From assembly GCA_017591395.1 (NCBI GenBank), contig WEDG01005181.1, forward strand, positions 1 to 64,000: a stretch of 64,000 bases of DNA. The letters are read 5' to 3'. The position numbers and the translations under genes are program-made. This document shows, one piece after another, positions 50,074-60,384 of this stretch. Each line of letters opens with the position of its first letter. Position 1 is the stretch's first letter. The notes beneath the pieces were generated by a model. It worked only from the letters and a program-made list of their open reading frames with translations, was not told the origin of the DNA and did no database searches. This DNA comes from Schistocephalus solidus (taxonomy: Eukaryota; Platyhelminthes; Cestoda; Diphyllobothriidea; Diphyllobothriidae).

Positions 50074-50550
50074 CTTTCCCTCAAAAATGGTACCAAGGAT
50101 CGTGAAGAGAGAACCATATTAAGACATAAAGGTATTAAAGTTTTCCAGGGCGTCAAGGTCTAATTTCTTCATGCTTTCGGTGGGTTGCTCTAGTGGATGT
50201 TTTACGCGAAAAAGGATGTTTGCGTCTAAGCGATGACTGGGGTTTCATATTGATTTTAATATATAAGTTTTTTTAAATCGATAATACGAAAGGAAAATTG
50301 TCACTAGTGACGTTTTGCGGAATAAAAGATTTAATATTTGAAATATGTGTTTTAAGCAAAGCACTGTAAGCAATCTGCGAAGAGGTTGAAAAATTATATC
50401 AACTGGTATACCAGCTACTGCAAATTATTTTTTTCTGAAAATAAGGTAAACTTATAAATTTAAACTTTATAACTAGAATTAAGCTTTTGATTTCGTCCTT
50501 TTGAGGTAAATCTGCGAGCTTTTTAATGAGGCTATGAAGAATGAAAAAGT

Positions 50551-50976
50551 TTAAAACCGTATATTTCTCCCTTTTGTCAATTGCAATAACTGCAGGTGTG
50601 TGCAGTTGATAATGAGGTAAAGATGCAATAAATTGTCAATAACTAAGCTAATATTTTTGACAGGAAACGAAGAAATTGGTTTAAAATTCGAGAATTCACT
50701 TATCTTCGAATTTGAACCAACCGCCTTTGACCTTGACCTTGACCTATGCATGCCCTTCGTATTCGGTGCAAAATTTTCGTTCTCCGATGAATTTACTCCT
50801 TTCGAGAGTTCAGTCAACTGTTCGCTCTTGCGGACTTTATTTATATAGCTTTGGATTCTATTCGACATACTCTCCATCCTCATAAGACAACTGAAGGACA
50901 ACTGTGGAAACGTCCGATATCCTCCTCTTGTGCACTTCCTGACCGCAACTCCACGATACTCAAAGGGCTGAGTCAT
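50551..50976 (-). pseudogene. LINE-B6 5' reading frame (141 codons)
   Basis: Reads RMESMSNRIQSYINKVRKSE, ENENFAPNTKGMHRSRSRSK, FSNFKPISSFPVKNISLVID. Arg/Ser-rich in the middle. Homologous to the short frame at 261-455. The repeated AGGTCAAGGTCAAGGTCAA-type text (about 50730-50745) encodes RSRSRS. Possible N-terminal ORF of family B; no domain recognised. Confidence 0.35.
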
Positions 50977-51090
50977 TTTGATATTTTATTCATAAAGTTG
51001 CTCCCGCTAAAACCTTCGTCCCATATTTTTTAACACCCTTTATCGTTTTTGCGATCTATCATGGAAGTCAAAAATATACTCGTCGGGAAT

Positions 51091-51158
51091 CGTGCGGTTA
51101 GAAGCGGGGCACGAGTGTGTGGAAAACGACGGTGATACCACTGAGATATTGCCGCACG
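51091..51158 (-). other. tRNA-like head of LINE-B6
   Basis: 68 nt closed by a perfect 7-bp acceptor-like stem (CGTGCGG at 51158-51152 with CCGCACG at 51097-51091). TCTCAGTGGTATCACC resembles a tRNA D-arm/A box. The B-box half is diverged here, whereas it is clear in copies at 63-72 and 59930-59940. Together the three copies support a tRNA-derived unit at the 5' end of LINE-B. Confidence 0.45.
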
Positions 51159-51239
51159 ACAAACTCGCTGATATAAACTAAAAGGATGAAATAAACACTA
51201 ATAATAATACGAATGACCTCATTACCGGACATTTTTCCT

Positions 51240-51414
51240 TAAAGTAACCACCCGCCAAACTGGCCAAGATTTTAATAAGTTTTTTTGATGTCAATTACGA
51301 GGACGTAGCGTGTGTGACATGCTTTAAACTTCTTCAGAAAATTCCGGAGATTGAAAAGGATATGCAGGGGCTGAAGATGGAGCTAGAAAAGTCGAAGAAA
51401 CTTCCTCGTATTTA
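51240..51414 (+). pseudogene. LINE-D1 ORF1 N-terminal coiled-coil
   Basis: Reads ILISFFDVNYEDVACVTCF, KLLQKIPEIEKDMQGLKMEL, EKSKKLPRI then a TAA. Heptad-like I/L spacing suggests a coiled coil, typical of LINE ORF1 trimerisation regions. The copy at 59560-59750 reads LLDVNYEKEACTAFSKLLQ. A stop separates it from the RRM-like part. Confidence 0.55.
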
Positions 51415-51592
51415 ACCTGAACAGAATCAGTCCCTAACGATGGAGCATGAGGGATACAAACGCACATACGCATGCACAGCTTATGCAGCCATCACACCCA
51501 ATAAGGAAGGTGACGCTACGCCTACGGAGCTCGGTGTAGCCGTAAAACGCTCTCTAGGTTAGAAAAAAGGCAACCGGCAGGGATCCCACAAA

Positions 51593-52243
51593 ATGAAGAA
51601 ACGAGATTCAGAAGACAAAGTTAATATGTCATACAAAAATGTAAGTCCCAGAACCCCAGCGTCGGACAAAAATCACTATCATGTTGAAGTGCCAGCATCC
51701 ACGAGTAACGCCACCTCTGTGAACTCCCACTCTAGCGTAGGCGGGCAAATTAGGACCTCGCCCATAAATCTTAAGCGAAATATCTTAATACGGGGTGTGT
51801 TTGAATCCACGTCCTGCATTCCGAAGGAACGAGTGACACACGATCTAGATCTTCTTTCTGAATATGCTAGTGCAGTCCTGAAGAAATGGGAAATTTACAC
51901 CATGCAAAAAGCTTTGCGACTAGGCAAAGTAGACCTCAGCCGCGACATGAGAACATCCCCAAGGCCTCTAAAAATTATTTTAGAAAACGAAACCCAGGAA
52001 GCACTTCTGTTAGAAGGAAGAATTATCTTACGGGGATCGCACAAAAAAGTGTTTTTTTTTCAGCCGAACTACGAGTCAAGGGAGTGGCTGAAAATGAGGA
52101 AACTAAGGAGAGAATTTATTGAGAGAATTTTGCAGAGGGGAGAAACGGCTGAAAATCAAAGATGGTCAAATATTCCAGATCAGTGTGTATTTCCTGTGGC
52201 CAAAACCAATATCAATGAAGGCTGGGTCTCCCCGACGAATTGA
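51593..52243 (+). CDS. LINE-D1 ORF1p, RRM-like domain, intact 216-codon frame
   Basis: After a Ser/Thr-rich stretch (1-60) comes NLKRNILIRGVFESTS (beta strand resembling RNP2), ERVTHDLDLLSEYASAVLKK, RPLKIILENETQEALLLEGR, GSHKKVFFFQPNYESREWLK (RNP1-like) and RKLRREFIERILQRGETAEN. This is the arrangement of RRM-type ORF1 proteins in CR1-like LINEs; they coat the element RNA. The ATG at 51593 is 5' of the conserved part, but an upstream stop at about 51561 leaves the N-terminal coiled coil out. Domain call by eye. Confidence 0.6.
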   Translation: MKKRDSEDKVNMSYKNVSPRTPASDKNHYHVEVPASTSNATSVNSHSSVGGQIRTSPINLKRNILIRGVFESTSCIPKERVTHDLDLLSEYASAVLKKWEIYTMQKALRLGKVDLSRDMRTSPRPLKIILENETQEALLLEGRIILRGSHKKVFFFQPNYESREWLKMRKLRREFIERILQRGETAENQRWSNIPDQCVFPVAKTNINEGWVSPTN

Positions 52244-52299
52244 TCATTGAAAGTCCTCTCCGCAAATTTTCCAAGCTTGTTCAACAAGCTGGATGACTC

Positions 52300-52860
52300 T
52301 AGAAACGTTGTGGATGAAAGTAAACAAGACATTATGGCTTTCACTGAAAAAAGGCTTACTGCAGACTCTGAAATATGACTTAGAGGATATAAGCACTTCA
52401 GGAGAGATAAACCAAATCGAGGAGGAGTCATAGTTTATGTCTCTCGTAAGCTGTCCACTATGGCTGATAAATATATTCCATTACGTGATGGGTAACTCTT
52501 AAGCATTGCTATGTCTGCTAAGTATTCCAGAAACCTGACGATATCGGTTGTGTAGCATTTACCTTATCAGACTTCCGATCAGGATCTCATTCTCATAACG
52601 GAACGCTACAAAGCCAGCGAGAAGAAAAAGGTTCTCCCTGTTGGGGATTTTAACGCTTCTGGTATTTATTGGAAAACATGGACTGCGCAGGGAATGCCAG
52701 ATAACTTCAACCACAAACTACTTCAATGGGCAACAGACAAACTTCTCTGTCAGTACATTACCTTTGAAACACGGATGTGAGAAGGACAACAGTCAAACTG
52801 TCTTGACCTGATTTTACCCGAGAGGTTGAGGATGTGCTAGATGTACAGGATTGACCGCCA
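52300..52860 (+). pseudogene. LINE-D1 APE endonuclease remnant
   Basis: Frame pieces: ESKQDIMAFTEKRLTADSE (TETW changed to TEKR), YKHFRRDKPNRGGVIVYVSR (RRD and GG kept), LPVGDFNASGIYWKTWTAQG (GDFN kept), KLLCQYITFETR, QSNCLDLILPE. The N-terminal NARSL region is decayed near 52270. Several stops. SDH equivalent (GSSDHITL) near 52867-52885. Confidence 0.65.
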
Positions 52861-53028
52861 TTAGGGTCAAGCGATCACATTACGCTGTACTTCCAGTACT
52901 CAATGTTTTCCAAACAAAATTTACCCGGTAACTGAGAAGGAAACATTTGGAGGGGAACTTATCACATTTGAGAAGACAAATGCCACAGAGATCCTGGGAA
53001 ACAGAAAACATGGTGGAACCAATAAAGA

Positions 53029-54400
53029 ATGGACAACTTTTACTACTTTCTGGAAAAGGATTATTTACCTCAACTGTCCTCTCAGGAGAAAGACAACCAA
53101 AAACCGCCCAAAGTGGATAAACTCAAACTTGCAGGCCTCTTTCAAAAAAGAAATCGCTTCTGGAGGCGTTACAGACAAACCGGCTCCGATGCTCAATTGC
53201 AGGTTTATAAGCAGCAACGCAACGTTTGTAAAAGTGAGGCTACTAAGCTACGAAGGAAGTTCGAACTAAAAATACTGCGAAAAATCATTGTTACAATCCA
53301 AAATGCTATATGGCTGCATACGGAGATCAAAGAAAACTCAGATAATGATTCCTGCCCTTAGGTCTGCAGACGAAAAACTGGAGACCGACGACCAGGTTAA
53401 AGCATCGCTTCTTTCCAAAATTTTCGGACCATCTTCACTAGAGAGCCTTATAGGTTTGCTGCTGTTCCAGCAGTTTGTCAACCAATGTTTACCCCTCCTT
53501 TCCCTTCCTCCTCCCTCCTCCTCCTTTTCCTCCTCCACCCCTCCTCATCCAAAACAGAGGACCAAGACATAGACTTTTCACTGAACATAGTAAGAACTGA
53601 ATTACTCCGTATAAAACCTGCCAAGTCACCTGGGCCGGATAGTATTCCTGCATTAGCACTTAGCGAACCTGCTGACGAACTGTGTCAATCACTGTTCATC
53701 ATATTCCAAAAGTCCTTTGAAGAAAGCAAACTCCCGGATAAATGGAAGTGCGCATTCATCACCCCGAGCTATAAAGGAGGCTCACGACTGGACTGTGAAA
53801 AGTACCGCCCTGTCAGTTTAACTTGCATAGCGTGCAAAATAATGGAGCGTATTATCAAGAGGCATTTAATGCGCTATCTGGAAAACAACCAAATCCTATG
53901 CGATGCCCAACACGGCTTCCGTCCAGGACGTTCCTGTCTCCCGAATTCCCTTCAGTCGCACGAGAAATTGACAAAGGCCGCAGATAAGGGTCATTCAGTA
54001 GATGTTTTATTTTGTGACTTCAAGAAAGCTTGTGATAGTGTACCACGCGGGCTTCTTTTACAGAAGATTTGGAACGTAGGAATTTGAAAAAACCTTTCAA
54101 TTGGATCAATAGTTTCTTGTCTTTCAGAGTACAGAGAGTTGTTGGAAACTCTAGCTCGGAATGGGCCAAAGTAGAAAGTAGTGTTCTACAGGGTTCTGTT
54201 TTGGCCCCTTACTCTTCCTACTCTACGTGACGACTGTTATAATGACCTAGATTGTGAAGCTGTCATGTTTGAAGATGACACAAACATATTGACTGAAGTC
54301 AGTTGCGCTGATGGCGCAAAAGGGTTACAATCGAATATCGACAAACTAAGTGCCAGTCAAAAAAGCATCTCAAAGAAACAATAAGAGTTTTTAAGATATC
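53029..54400 (+). pseudogene. LINE-D1 linker and reverse transcriptase
   Basis: Linker: GLFQKRNRFWRRYRQTGSDA, VCKSEATKLRRKFELKILRK. RT from 53560: IKPAKSPGPDSIPALAL, KCAFITPSYKGGSRLDCEKY, RPVSLTCIACKIMERIIKRH, DAQHGFRPGRSCLPNSL, VLFCDFKKACDSVPRGLLLQ (motif A, F to C change), then frameshifts, STGFCFGPLLFLLY, and VMFEDDTNILTEV where FADD is expected (Ala to Glu). Dead by frame. Confidence 0.75.
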
Positions 54401-54429
54401 CTTTCCGTGCCATAAATCATCCGATGTTT

Positions 54430-54563
54430 GAATTTTCCTACATACTGGAAAAAAGCCCACATTACACCGCTTCACAAAAGCGGTAGGTGTGCAATTGTTA
54501 CAAACTACAGGCCTGTCATTCTGACCTCAATATATTGCAAAGTTATGGAGAAGGTTGTCAAAA
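54430..54563 (+). pseudogene. second RT finger fragment after D1
   Basis: Reads KKAHITPLHKSGRCAIVTNY, RPVILTSIYCKVMEKVVKNE, i.e. RT motifs that lie upstream of motif A in a LINE, but here placed after D1 motif C. It must come from another D-like element. It ends at the C5 tail (AATAAATAAATTG). Confidence 0.6.
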
Positions 54564-54565
54564 AT

Positions 54566-55292
54566 GAATAAATAAATTGTATATTTAAGGCTCACAGAGC
54601 CCCATCATTACAAACTTAGTATCGCGGTATCAATAAATACAAATTCGATAATTGCTGCACTATGTGAGCAGCCATATGAACAGCAGAAATGAGTAGTAGG
54701 AAAGGCATATCCGATTTAGAAGGATTTGCAACTTTTAAAACAATAGTCAAAAATCTTCGACATATATGGTAAACTAGAAAAAAAGCAGTAAAAAACTCCT
54801 AAAATTAAATTGGGGGCGGAGTTCGGTGAGCCGCCAATTTAAAAAAACTAGGAGAAAAAACTGCTTCTCAAATATGAATAGCTAGAGTTGACGGGATCGG
54901 TACGATGCGATGGGATCGTATTGTGATGTTGCTGACAACGTATGAGGGTTCGAAATGCTCCTTTCTGGTGAGCGCTATTATAACAGCCAGAGCTTCTGTT
55001 TATAACCTCCATGGATGTGAGAGAGGAGGAATTCCTCGTAGACAACAGGGTCGAAACGAAAAGGGGAAAGTTGAGGTCACGAGATCACCAAAGAGATGCG
55101 ACCTTGCTGACTGCATAGTCCACCAACAAAGAGGCGAAAACATTAGAAACCGCCACGATCATCAACAGATCCCGGAACCTATCTTCACAGTTGGGATAAC
55201 GGAGAAAATTATCAAGGTCGTCAAGAGTTGTCGATGATAGTTGAAAAGGGGGGTGGAAAAAGTGAATGCGAAGATTGACTCTGCAGAGGATG
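54566..55292 (-). mobile_element. LINE-C copy C5, 3' UTR and tail
   Basis: Minus-strand C 3' end: TTTA tail at 54566-54580, GGGGCTCTGTGAGCC (compare GGGCCCTCTGGGCC), hairpin, and the upstream 3' UTR to 55292, where B5 is inserted on the plus strand. It resumes at 57346. More diverged than C1 and C4. Confidence 0.75.
54783..54866 (-). other. U-rich internal-loop hairpin, LINE-C5 3' UTR
   Basis: Sense: AAGCAG (54866-54861), U6 (54860-54855), CUCCUA ... UAGGAG, U6 (54795-54790), A, CUGCUU (54788-54783). Lower stem 6 perfect pairs, upper stem 6, interior stem UUGGCGGCUCACCGAAC-type. Symmetric U6/U6 loop in an otherwise old copy. Confidence 0.65.
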
Positions 55293-55412
55293 ATGAAAGC
55301 AAATTATTCTCAGTATTTCTCGAAAATGGTTTCTTCCCCGATTATGGGAAAACTTCTATTATAATACCAGTTTTTAAATCTGGTTCCCGCTCGGACATTC
55401 ATAACTCTCGCA

Positions 55413-56640
55413 GTGATCATAAAACGCCCTTTCTTTCTAAACTCTTCGAAAAAACTAATTTCAAAACAAATCACGGATTTTTGCATAAGCAATCAAATTA
55501 TCAACTTTTCCCAACACGGCTTCTTACCGGAACACTCTTGTGAAACCTGCCACATGTCTTTTCTAAATCTACTAACCTCTCTTAGTAATGATCATCTCTC
55601 TGTGGTAATTATCGATTTTGATCTTAGTATGGCATTCGATAAAGCGCCTCATAAACTACTTCTAGCTAAACTAGAAGCTATAGGATTTCGTAGTCCCCTT
55701 ACTGACTTTATTAGATCATACCTAAATGATCGAAAACAAAAAGTTTTATTAGGGTCCTCATACTCAAGTGCTACCCCGATTGTTAGTGGTGTCCTTCAAG
55801 GTACCGTATTAGGTCCTTTGTTGTTCTTACTGTATATAAATGAGATTTCATCGATTGTTAAACATTCTCAATCTTTTATTTATGCTGATGACCTCAAATG
55901 CGTGTATTCCTTCTCTAACGCTACGACCGAACGGTGCCTAGAACAAATTCATTCAGACTTAGATGCTCTTTCGGCCTGGAGCTCCACATGGCTAATGGAG
56001 TTCTCACCTACTAAGTGTCGCTACATGACTTTGGGGCCTGTAAGGCTGCCGCAACCTCTTATCTTTGAATGTTGCCCTATGATTGAATGTTCCTCCATAA
56101 TTAGATCTTTCGCCTCATGCCGATAGAATTACGGCCAAAGCTGCTCAGATTTGTGGCTTTATTTCTTATAATTTCTACCTTCCTGAAATTAACTTAAGAC
56201 TTAATCGTATGTTTGTACTTCCCATTCTTAAATTTTGCTGTCCTTTCTTCGGTTGAATGAACGAATCTAGCCGTTCAAAAATTGAAAATGTCCAAAGACA
56301 TTTCACAAAAACTCCTATTGCTGACTCTTTCAACTACGTCCTACTCAACAAGATGCCAGCTAATGAAGCTAAAATTTCTTTTGGTCAGGAGGCTTGAAGC
56401 GGGCTTTGGTTCTTTTTTCCGACTTAAAAATAGCTCAACTCTCCCCAAGCTTTCTGTCATAACCCCCGTTAGTCTTTCTTATAACCTAAGAATTTCTGCA
56501 CTAATTATACCTCCCCTTGCATCCTCCACGTGTAAACGCTCTCTCTCTTCTTTGCTTCTAGGTATAGTTTTCTTTGAAATAACTTGCCAATTGAAATAAG
56601 ATCGTTAACTAGTCTATCTGCATTCAAGCGAAAACTGCAC
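55413..56640 (+). pseudogene. LINE-B5 reverse transcriptase
   Basis: 55413-56126: SKKLISKQITDFCISNQI, NFSQHGFLPEHSCETCHMSF, IIDFDLSMAFDKAPHKLLLA (motif A), SGVLQGTVLGPLLFLLYINE, SFIYADDLKCVYSFSN (motif C), STWLMEFSPTKCRYMTLGPV. A small deletion near 56098 shifts the frame; 56282-56599 gives the C-terminal text (TRCQLMKLKFLLVRRLEAGF). Catalytic residues are intact. Confidence 0.8.
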
Positions 56641-57072
56641 ATTTATCTTAACACTGATTATAGTAACCTTTTATTTTCCTCATCTTTTCCCAGTAACTTT
56701 CCCCATGACTCGGAAAAAGGACCATCGGGAATTTAAGTGACCCTCTTGAAACTATATTTTCGCTACCTCGAGTCGTCCATGTACTATGATGTCTCCTTAT
56801 ATCACCAGTCATCCAAACGATGACGTCATTCGGACGTACACATTCGGTGATCCACAGTCTAAAATCCTACCGTTTCTTTGGATAATAACCATCATCAGAA
56901 TTCAATTCTGGATCCTAAGATGCTGAGGACTTAAGTTCATTGACGCATTTTCGTGAGATTTTGTTTCATACGCCTAAGTGATCAAGAACGAATCACATCG
57001 ACGTTTCATTATCTCATTCTGAAATGCTACTACAGTATTACCATAATCTACCACCTGACCATTTTTTCCTAA

Positions 57073-57158
57073 GCAGTTTTTTTCTCCTTCCTTCTATTAA
57101 AAAATGAAGGCTTATTGAACTCTGCCTCCATTTTTATGGAAGGAGTTTTTTTCACTGC
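57073..57158 (+). other. U-rich internal-loop hairpin, LINE-B5 3' UTR (compensatory change)
   Basis: GCAG (57073-57076), T7 (57077-57083), CTCCTTCC (57084-57091) ... GGAAGGAG (57138-57145), T7 (57146-57152), CACTGC. Relative to B1 (CTCCTACC with GGTAGGAG) both sides of one base pair have changed, A-T to T-A, keeping pairing. This supports an RNA structure under selection. Confidence 0.65.
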
Positions 57159-57345
57159 CTATTTTTTATAGTTCACCATTAATTTTAAAACATCGCTAAC
57201 TGTTGACATAGCAGGACAAGTTATGTATTTGTACAGTTTATCTGCACACATTGTCATAACTTTATTTCGTTACTTATTTTTGCTTAGGCAGTGCCTTGCC
57301 GGTGCTAACCAAATAAAAATTCTAAATTCTTAAAAATCATTTTTA

Positions 57346-57680
57346 GTAACAAATATAATATCAAGAGAACTACCTCAAATACTAGGAGGGCCCTTTTCAA
57401 AATTCAAAAGTTGCGAGTTTTTGAAGGAAACATACATTAAGGACTTTATATCTTGCGAAGTTAACTATTTACGTAAATTGGTTTTCAAAATAGCTAATGT
57501 AGACAACAACCTAATTTCCAGTGGAAGATTATTCCATATGAAAGCATATTTGGAGGCAAAAACTGAGACAGTTAGTTGTGGAGCTAAGGGGTGGTGAAAT
57601 GATCTTGGAGGAATTACATTTGGCATAGGGTCGATCTACCGGAGTGAGAGCGTTAATTCGTGGGAGATTTGGCTAGAGTT
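57346..57680 (-). mobile_element. LINE-C copy C5, continuation
   Basis: C sequence matching 35030-35365: AATATAATATCAAGAGAAC, GCTAATGTAGACAACAACC, CGTGGGAGATTTGGCTAGAG. Covers the end of the RT C-terminal coding part in frame-broken form. Cut at 57680, where ATTTATTTATTTAT leads into D4. Confidence 0.7.
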
Positions 57681-57689
57681 ATTTATTTA

Positions 57690-59035
57690 TTTATAAACTC
57701 ATTACCTCTTATTCAATGCACAAAACGGCTTTCGTAGGGAAAGATCGTACGTTATGAACTTACTTTATACGATGCAAAGCTGGACGATAGCACTTGATGT
57801 ATGTGGCTTACATCGATTCCCAGAAGGCCTTCGATGGTGTTCCGCACCAGCATCTCCTTTACAAGTTGAGAATGTTGGATATTTGATGCAAACTTGTTAC
57901 GTGGATCGAGCATTCGCTCGTTGGTCGTTCCCAATAGGTCTGTGCAGGTGGAGAGCTATGAAGGCGGAAAGTTATCGAGAGTGGAGTCCTACAAGGTTCA
58001 GTGCTCGTACCGATCCTATTTCTCATGTTCATTTATGATTGTGTACATGAGTTGGACTGTGACTTTACTATGTTTGCGTTCGATATAAAAATCTGGAAAG
58101 TCATCCACAGTGCTGCCGATGGACACAATTTCCAAGACAATCTTCGTCGATTAGACGAGCGGTCCCGCAGACGGCTCTTGTCCTTTAACTCAAACAAATG
58201 TGCACTGCGACGTCTGCGAAATTGAAATCAGGTTACTGATATGCGAACCCACTATTTGGACGGTATGCCACTCCGAGAAGCAGAAACACAAAAGGATCTC
58301 GGCGTTTGGATGACAGCAACCTGAAGCCTTTTATGCAATACAGCGAGGCGTCTAAATCTGCCAATTCAATGCTCTACGCTATCTAGCAGACATTTAAAGA
58401 TTTCGATGAAGACTGCTATTCTAAAGTATTTGGTTTGTAAGGCTACATCTTAAATATGCGATCCAGTCCTGTTGGCCGTGGACCCAGCAGGATTACAACC
58501 TGCTGGAAAGGTTGCAGCGGCGAGCCACAAAATTAGTAAGAGGTCAAGGTTAACTGCCATATAAGATCCACCTAAATAACCTCTGAGTTATAGGCAGTTG
58601 CGATGTGACTTGATACAAACCTGCCATATCGTGCGTGGCTTGGAGTGCGCCCTCCTGTGTGTTGACTTTTTCCAACTTGCCACTTAAACTAATCTCCGAG
58701 GGCATCCATTGAAATTACGTGCGCTCCAAGGAAGATGGGATGTAAGGAAGTATTTTTTCTCCAACCGTGTCATGGAACCGTGGAATAACATACCTGAGGA
58801 GATTATAATCTCCCAGTCTGTAAAGGTATTCAAACGTTGGCTTGACATACATATTTTGAAGCACCACCAGAATTTGGACTATTAAACCTCTAAAATACCA
58901 TTCTACTACGTAACTATGCCTGCATTCACTTGACTGCAACTTCTTTACATTGTTTCTAATTCTTGCGATTTTTATGTGGCGAATAGGTAGTTTAGAGGTG
59001 TAAGCCTTTGTCCCTCTAATACACTGAACTTAACT
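57690..59035 (+). mobile_element. LINE-D copy D4, RT to tail, old
   Basis: Plus strand: NAQNGFRRERSYVMN (about 57715), DSQKAFDGVPHQHLLYKL (motif A, about 57820), FMIVYMSWTVTLLC frame next to FAFDIKIWKVIHSAADG (motif C, FADD to FAFD, about 58075), then thumb text HLKYAIQSCWPWTQQDYNLL and LQRRATKLV. Ends with CACTGAACTTAACTAAACTG (59020-59039), a variant of the D tail repeats. Many frameshifts. Confidence 0.7.
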
Positions 59036-59039
59036 AAAC

Positions 59040-59345
59040 TGTTTCTGAGGTGCCGGATTTAGATTCAGACATGCCATCGGTAATCATGCATTTAGTGCGA
59101 TCCGTTTCAGGCCTCTGTGGTTGTTTCGTATTTTCAGGAATAAGATTAGGATCATTAAAATTTCTTTCGTCTTCTGCGTTCAGTGCGTTTGTTGGGACAC
59201 CGTTAACGCTTTGATCTCCCCTTAATACGGTTTCTTGGTCATTTGCGACTTTCGCCGACGCAGGTTTTGTTTGCAGAATGCTTGAACTCGGCCCGCTCAC
59301 ACTAACATTCTGGCTTAGCCTAGATTTTCGGGATGCACTGAGACG
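59040..59345. other. unassigned stretch with an 88-codon minus frame
   Basis: The minus strand 59034-59300 is open (SVNGVPTNALNAEDERNFND; Ser/Glu/Pro-rich, no domain). It starts at the D4 boundary and may be an ORF1 Ser-rich region of some LINE, or chance. I see no second copy. Confidence 0.25.
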
Positions 59346-59360
59346 GTTCTTTATTTTCTG

Positions 59361-59783
59361 ATGCCCCTGCCGGTCGTCCTTTTGTCATGCCGGATATTGG
59401 TTGTATATTACGCCGAGTCCCTAAAACACACTGTCATCTTCTTCATTGGTTGTCAGGACGAAGGAAGCTGTGTTTGCGTAGATTCTTTATTGCTTAGTTT
59501 TCGTCAACGCCAATTCGTTCATTTCACGAGTCGTAATATGAAGGACCGCAAATCTGCACGCTCTTCTTTAAACTCGTCTCTCAGCACATTGGTAAAGTGT
59601 TTAAAAAGTTTGCTGGATGTCAACTACGAAAAAGAAGCGTGTACGGCATTCTCCAAACTCCTGCAAACATTTTTGGAAATGGAAACGGAGATAAAGGGCC
59701 TAAAAATGGAGGTAGAGAATTTGAAGAAAATTCCTTTACTTTTAATTTACTCTTCTTCATTAAACACTTGGCCCATGTGCTAG
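59361..59783 (+). pseudogene. LINE-D-type ORF1 N-terminus, coiled coil (140 codons)
   Basis: Reads MKDRKSARSSLNSSLSTLVK, CLKSLLDVNYEKEACTAFSK, LLQTFLEMETEIKGLKMEVE, NLKKIP. Homologous to 51240-51414 in D1. The likely real start is the Met at about 59538; the upstream part is unlike ORF1. Acidic/basic heptads suggest a coiled coil. The rest of the element is replaced by unrelated text after 59750. Confidence 0.55.
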
Positions 59784-59869
59784 GAGACGAGTTTACAGAA
59801 GAGTGTGCAGAGTTGCGGTCCTTCATATAACGACTCGTGTTTTTTCCATCATATTACTTCAAATAAGCG

Positions 59870-60330
59870 AAATTGGCGTGCGACGATGGTGAAGTGAAAA
59901 CAACACAGTTTAGTGCACACTGGTTACCTGGTTCGAATCCAGCTTTCGACATTGATTTTTAACTTTGATCCAAAGGTAATCTTTCGCCTAGCATGGCAGA
60001 TCACAAAAGAAGAAACGTTCTTAATGGTATGTGATGAAGTTTTTAGGCAGATCAACTGTATGAATAAAGTAACGAAGTGACTCAGACTTTCGTAGATTGG
60101 AAGATCTCGTAGAGTGCCTGAGAAGTAGCGGTTAGGAAGCTATCAGTCGTTTCAGCTGGAGGCCTGCTCTAAGATTACGAAAATGACGATAGTGCTGATT
60201 TTAATCTAAATACTTAATGTATAGTAGACCAAAATTAACAAGGGAAAAAAGTCCTCTAAGCTCGAGCTTTTCAAACTGAATTCGAAGCGCACGAGTTATT
60301 TAAAGGTATTCGTTCAATTACGGCCAGAGT
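59870..60330 (+). mobile_element. LINE-B fragment B7, 5' end with tRNA-like head
   Basis: GGCGTGCGACGATGG at 59875 leads a tRNA-like segment with a perfect B box GGTTCGAATCC (59930-59940, T-stem CTGG/CCAG). Then GGCAGATCACAAAAG, GAATAAAGTAACGAAGTGAC and GTAGATTGGAAGATCTCGTA follow, matching 125-245 in B1. It fades at about 60330. The tRNA-like part is better kept than in B1. Confidence 0.6.
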
Positions 60331-60384
60331 AAGAGTAAAGAGTATGAAGTGAAAAATAAATGGAACGTGGAATTAGTAATCTTT

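Larger units (their letters stand above)
49770..51163 (-). mobile_element. LINE-B copy B6, 5' end only
   Basis: Minus strand from a tRNA-like head (51158) through the 5' region and ORF1 start to about 49770. It is colinear with 1-1600 on the plus strand, so the two form widely spaced inverted repeats. It lacks the RT island seen at 447-566. It is joined to the 5' end of A1; whether B6 once supplied A1 with a promoter is open. Confidence 0.75.
51180..54420 (+). mobile_element. LINE-D copy D1 with ORF1, EN and RT
   Basis: Plus-strand order: coiled-coil ORF1 start (51240-51420), RRM-like ORF1 part (51593-52243), EN remnants (52300-52860), linker (53029-53290), RT (53485-54400). No thumb domain or 3' UTR: the copy ends near 54420. 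It is the only D copy with ORF1. A polypyrimidine expansion disrupts the start of RT at about 53487-53555. Confidence 0.75.
55293..57345 (+). mobile_element. LINE-B copy B5, 5' truncated, nested in C5
   Basis: Starts at GCAAATTATTCTCAGTATTT, within about 20-30 bp of the 5' truncation point of B4, and ends AACCAAATAAAAATTCTAAA at about 57335. C5 flanks are continuous across it (GAGGATGATG | AATATAATATCAAGAG). It is well preserved: RT palm is open for 237 codons. Confidence 0.8.

Noticed and set aside
53338..53538. Glu/Gly/Arg-rich minus-strand frame
   Set aside because: It is translation of the polypyrimidine tract in D1.
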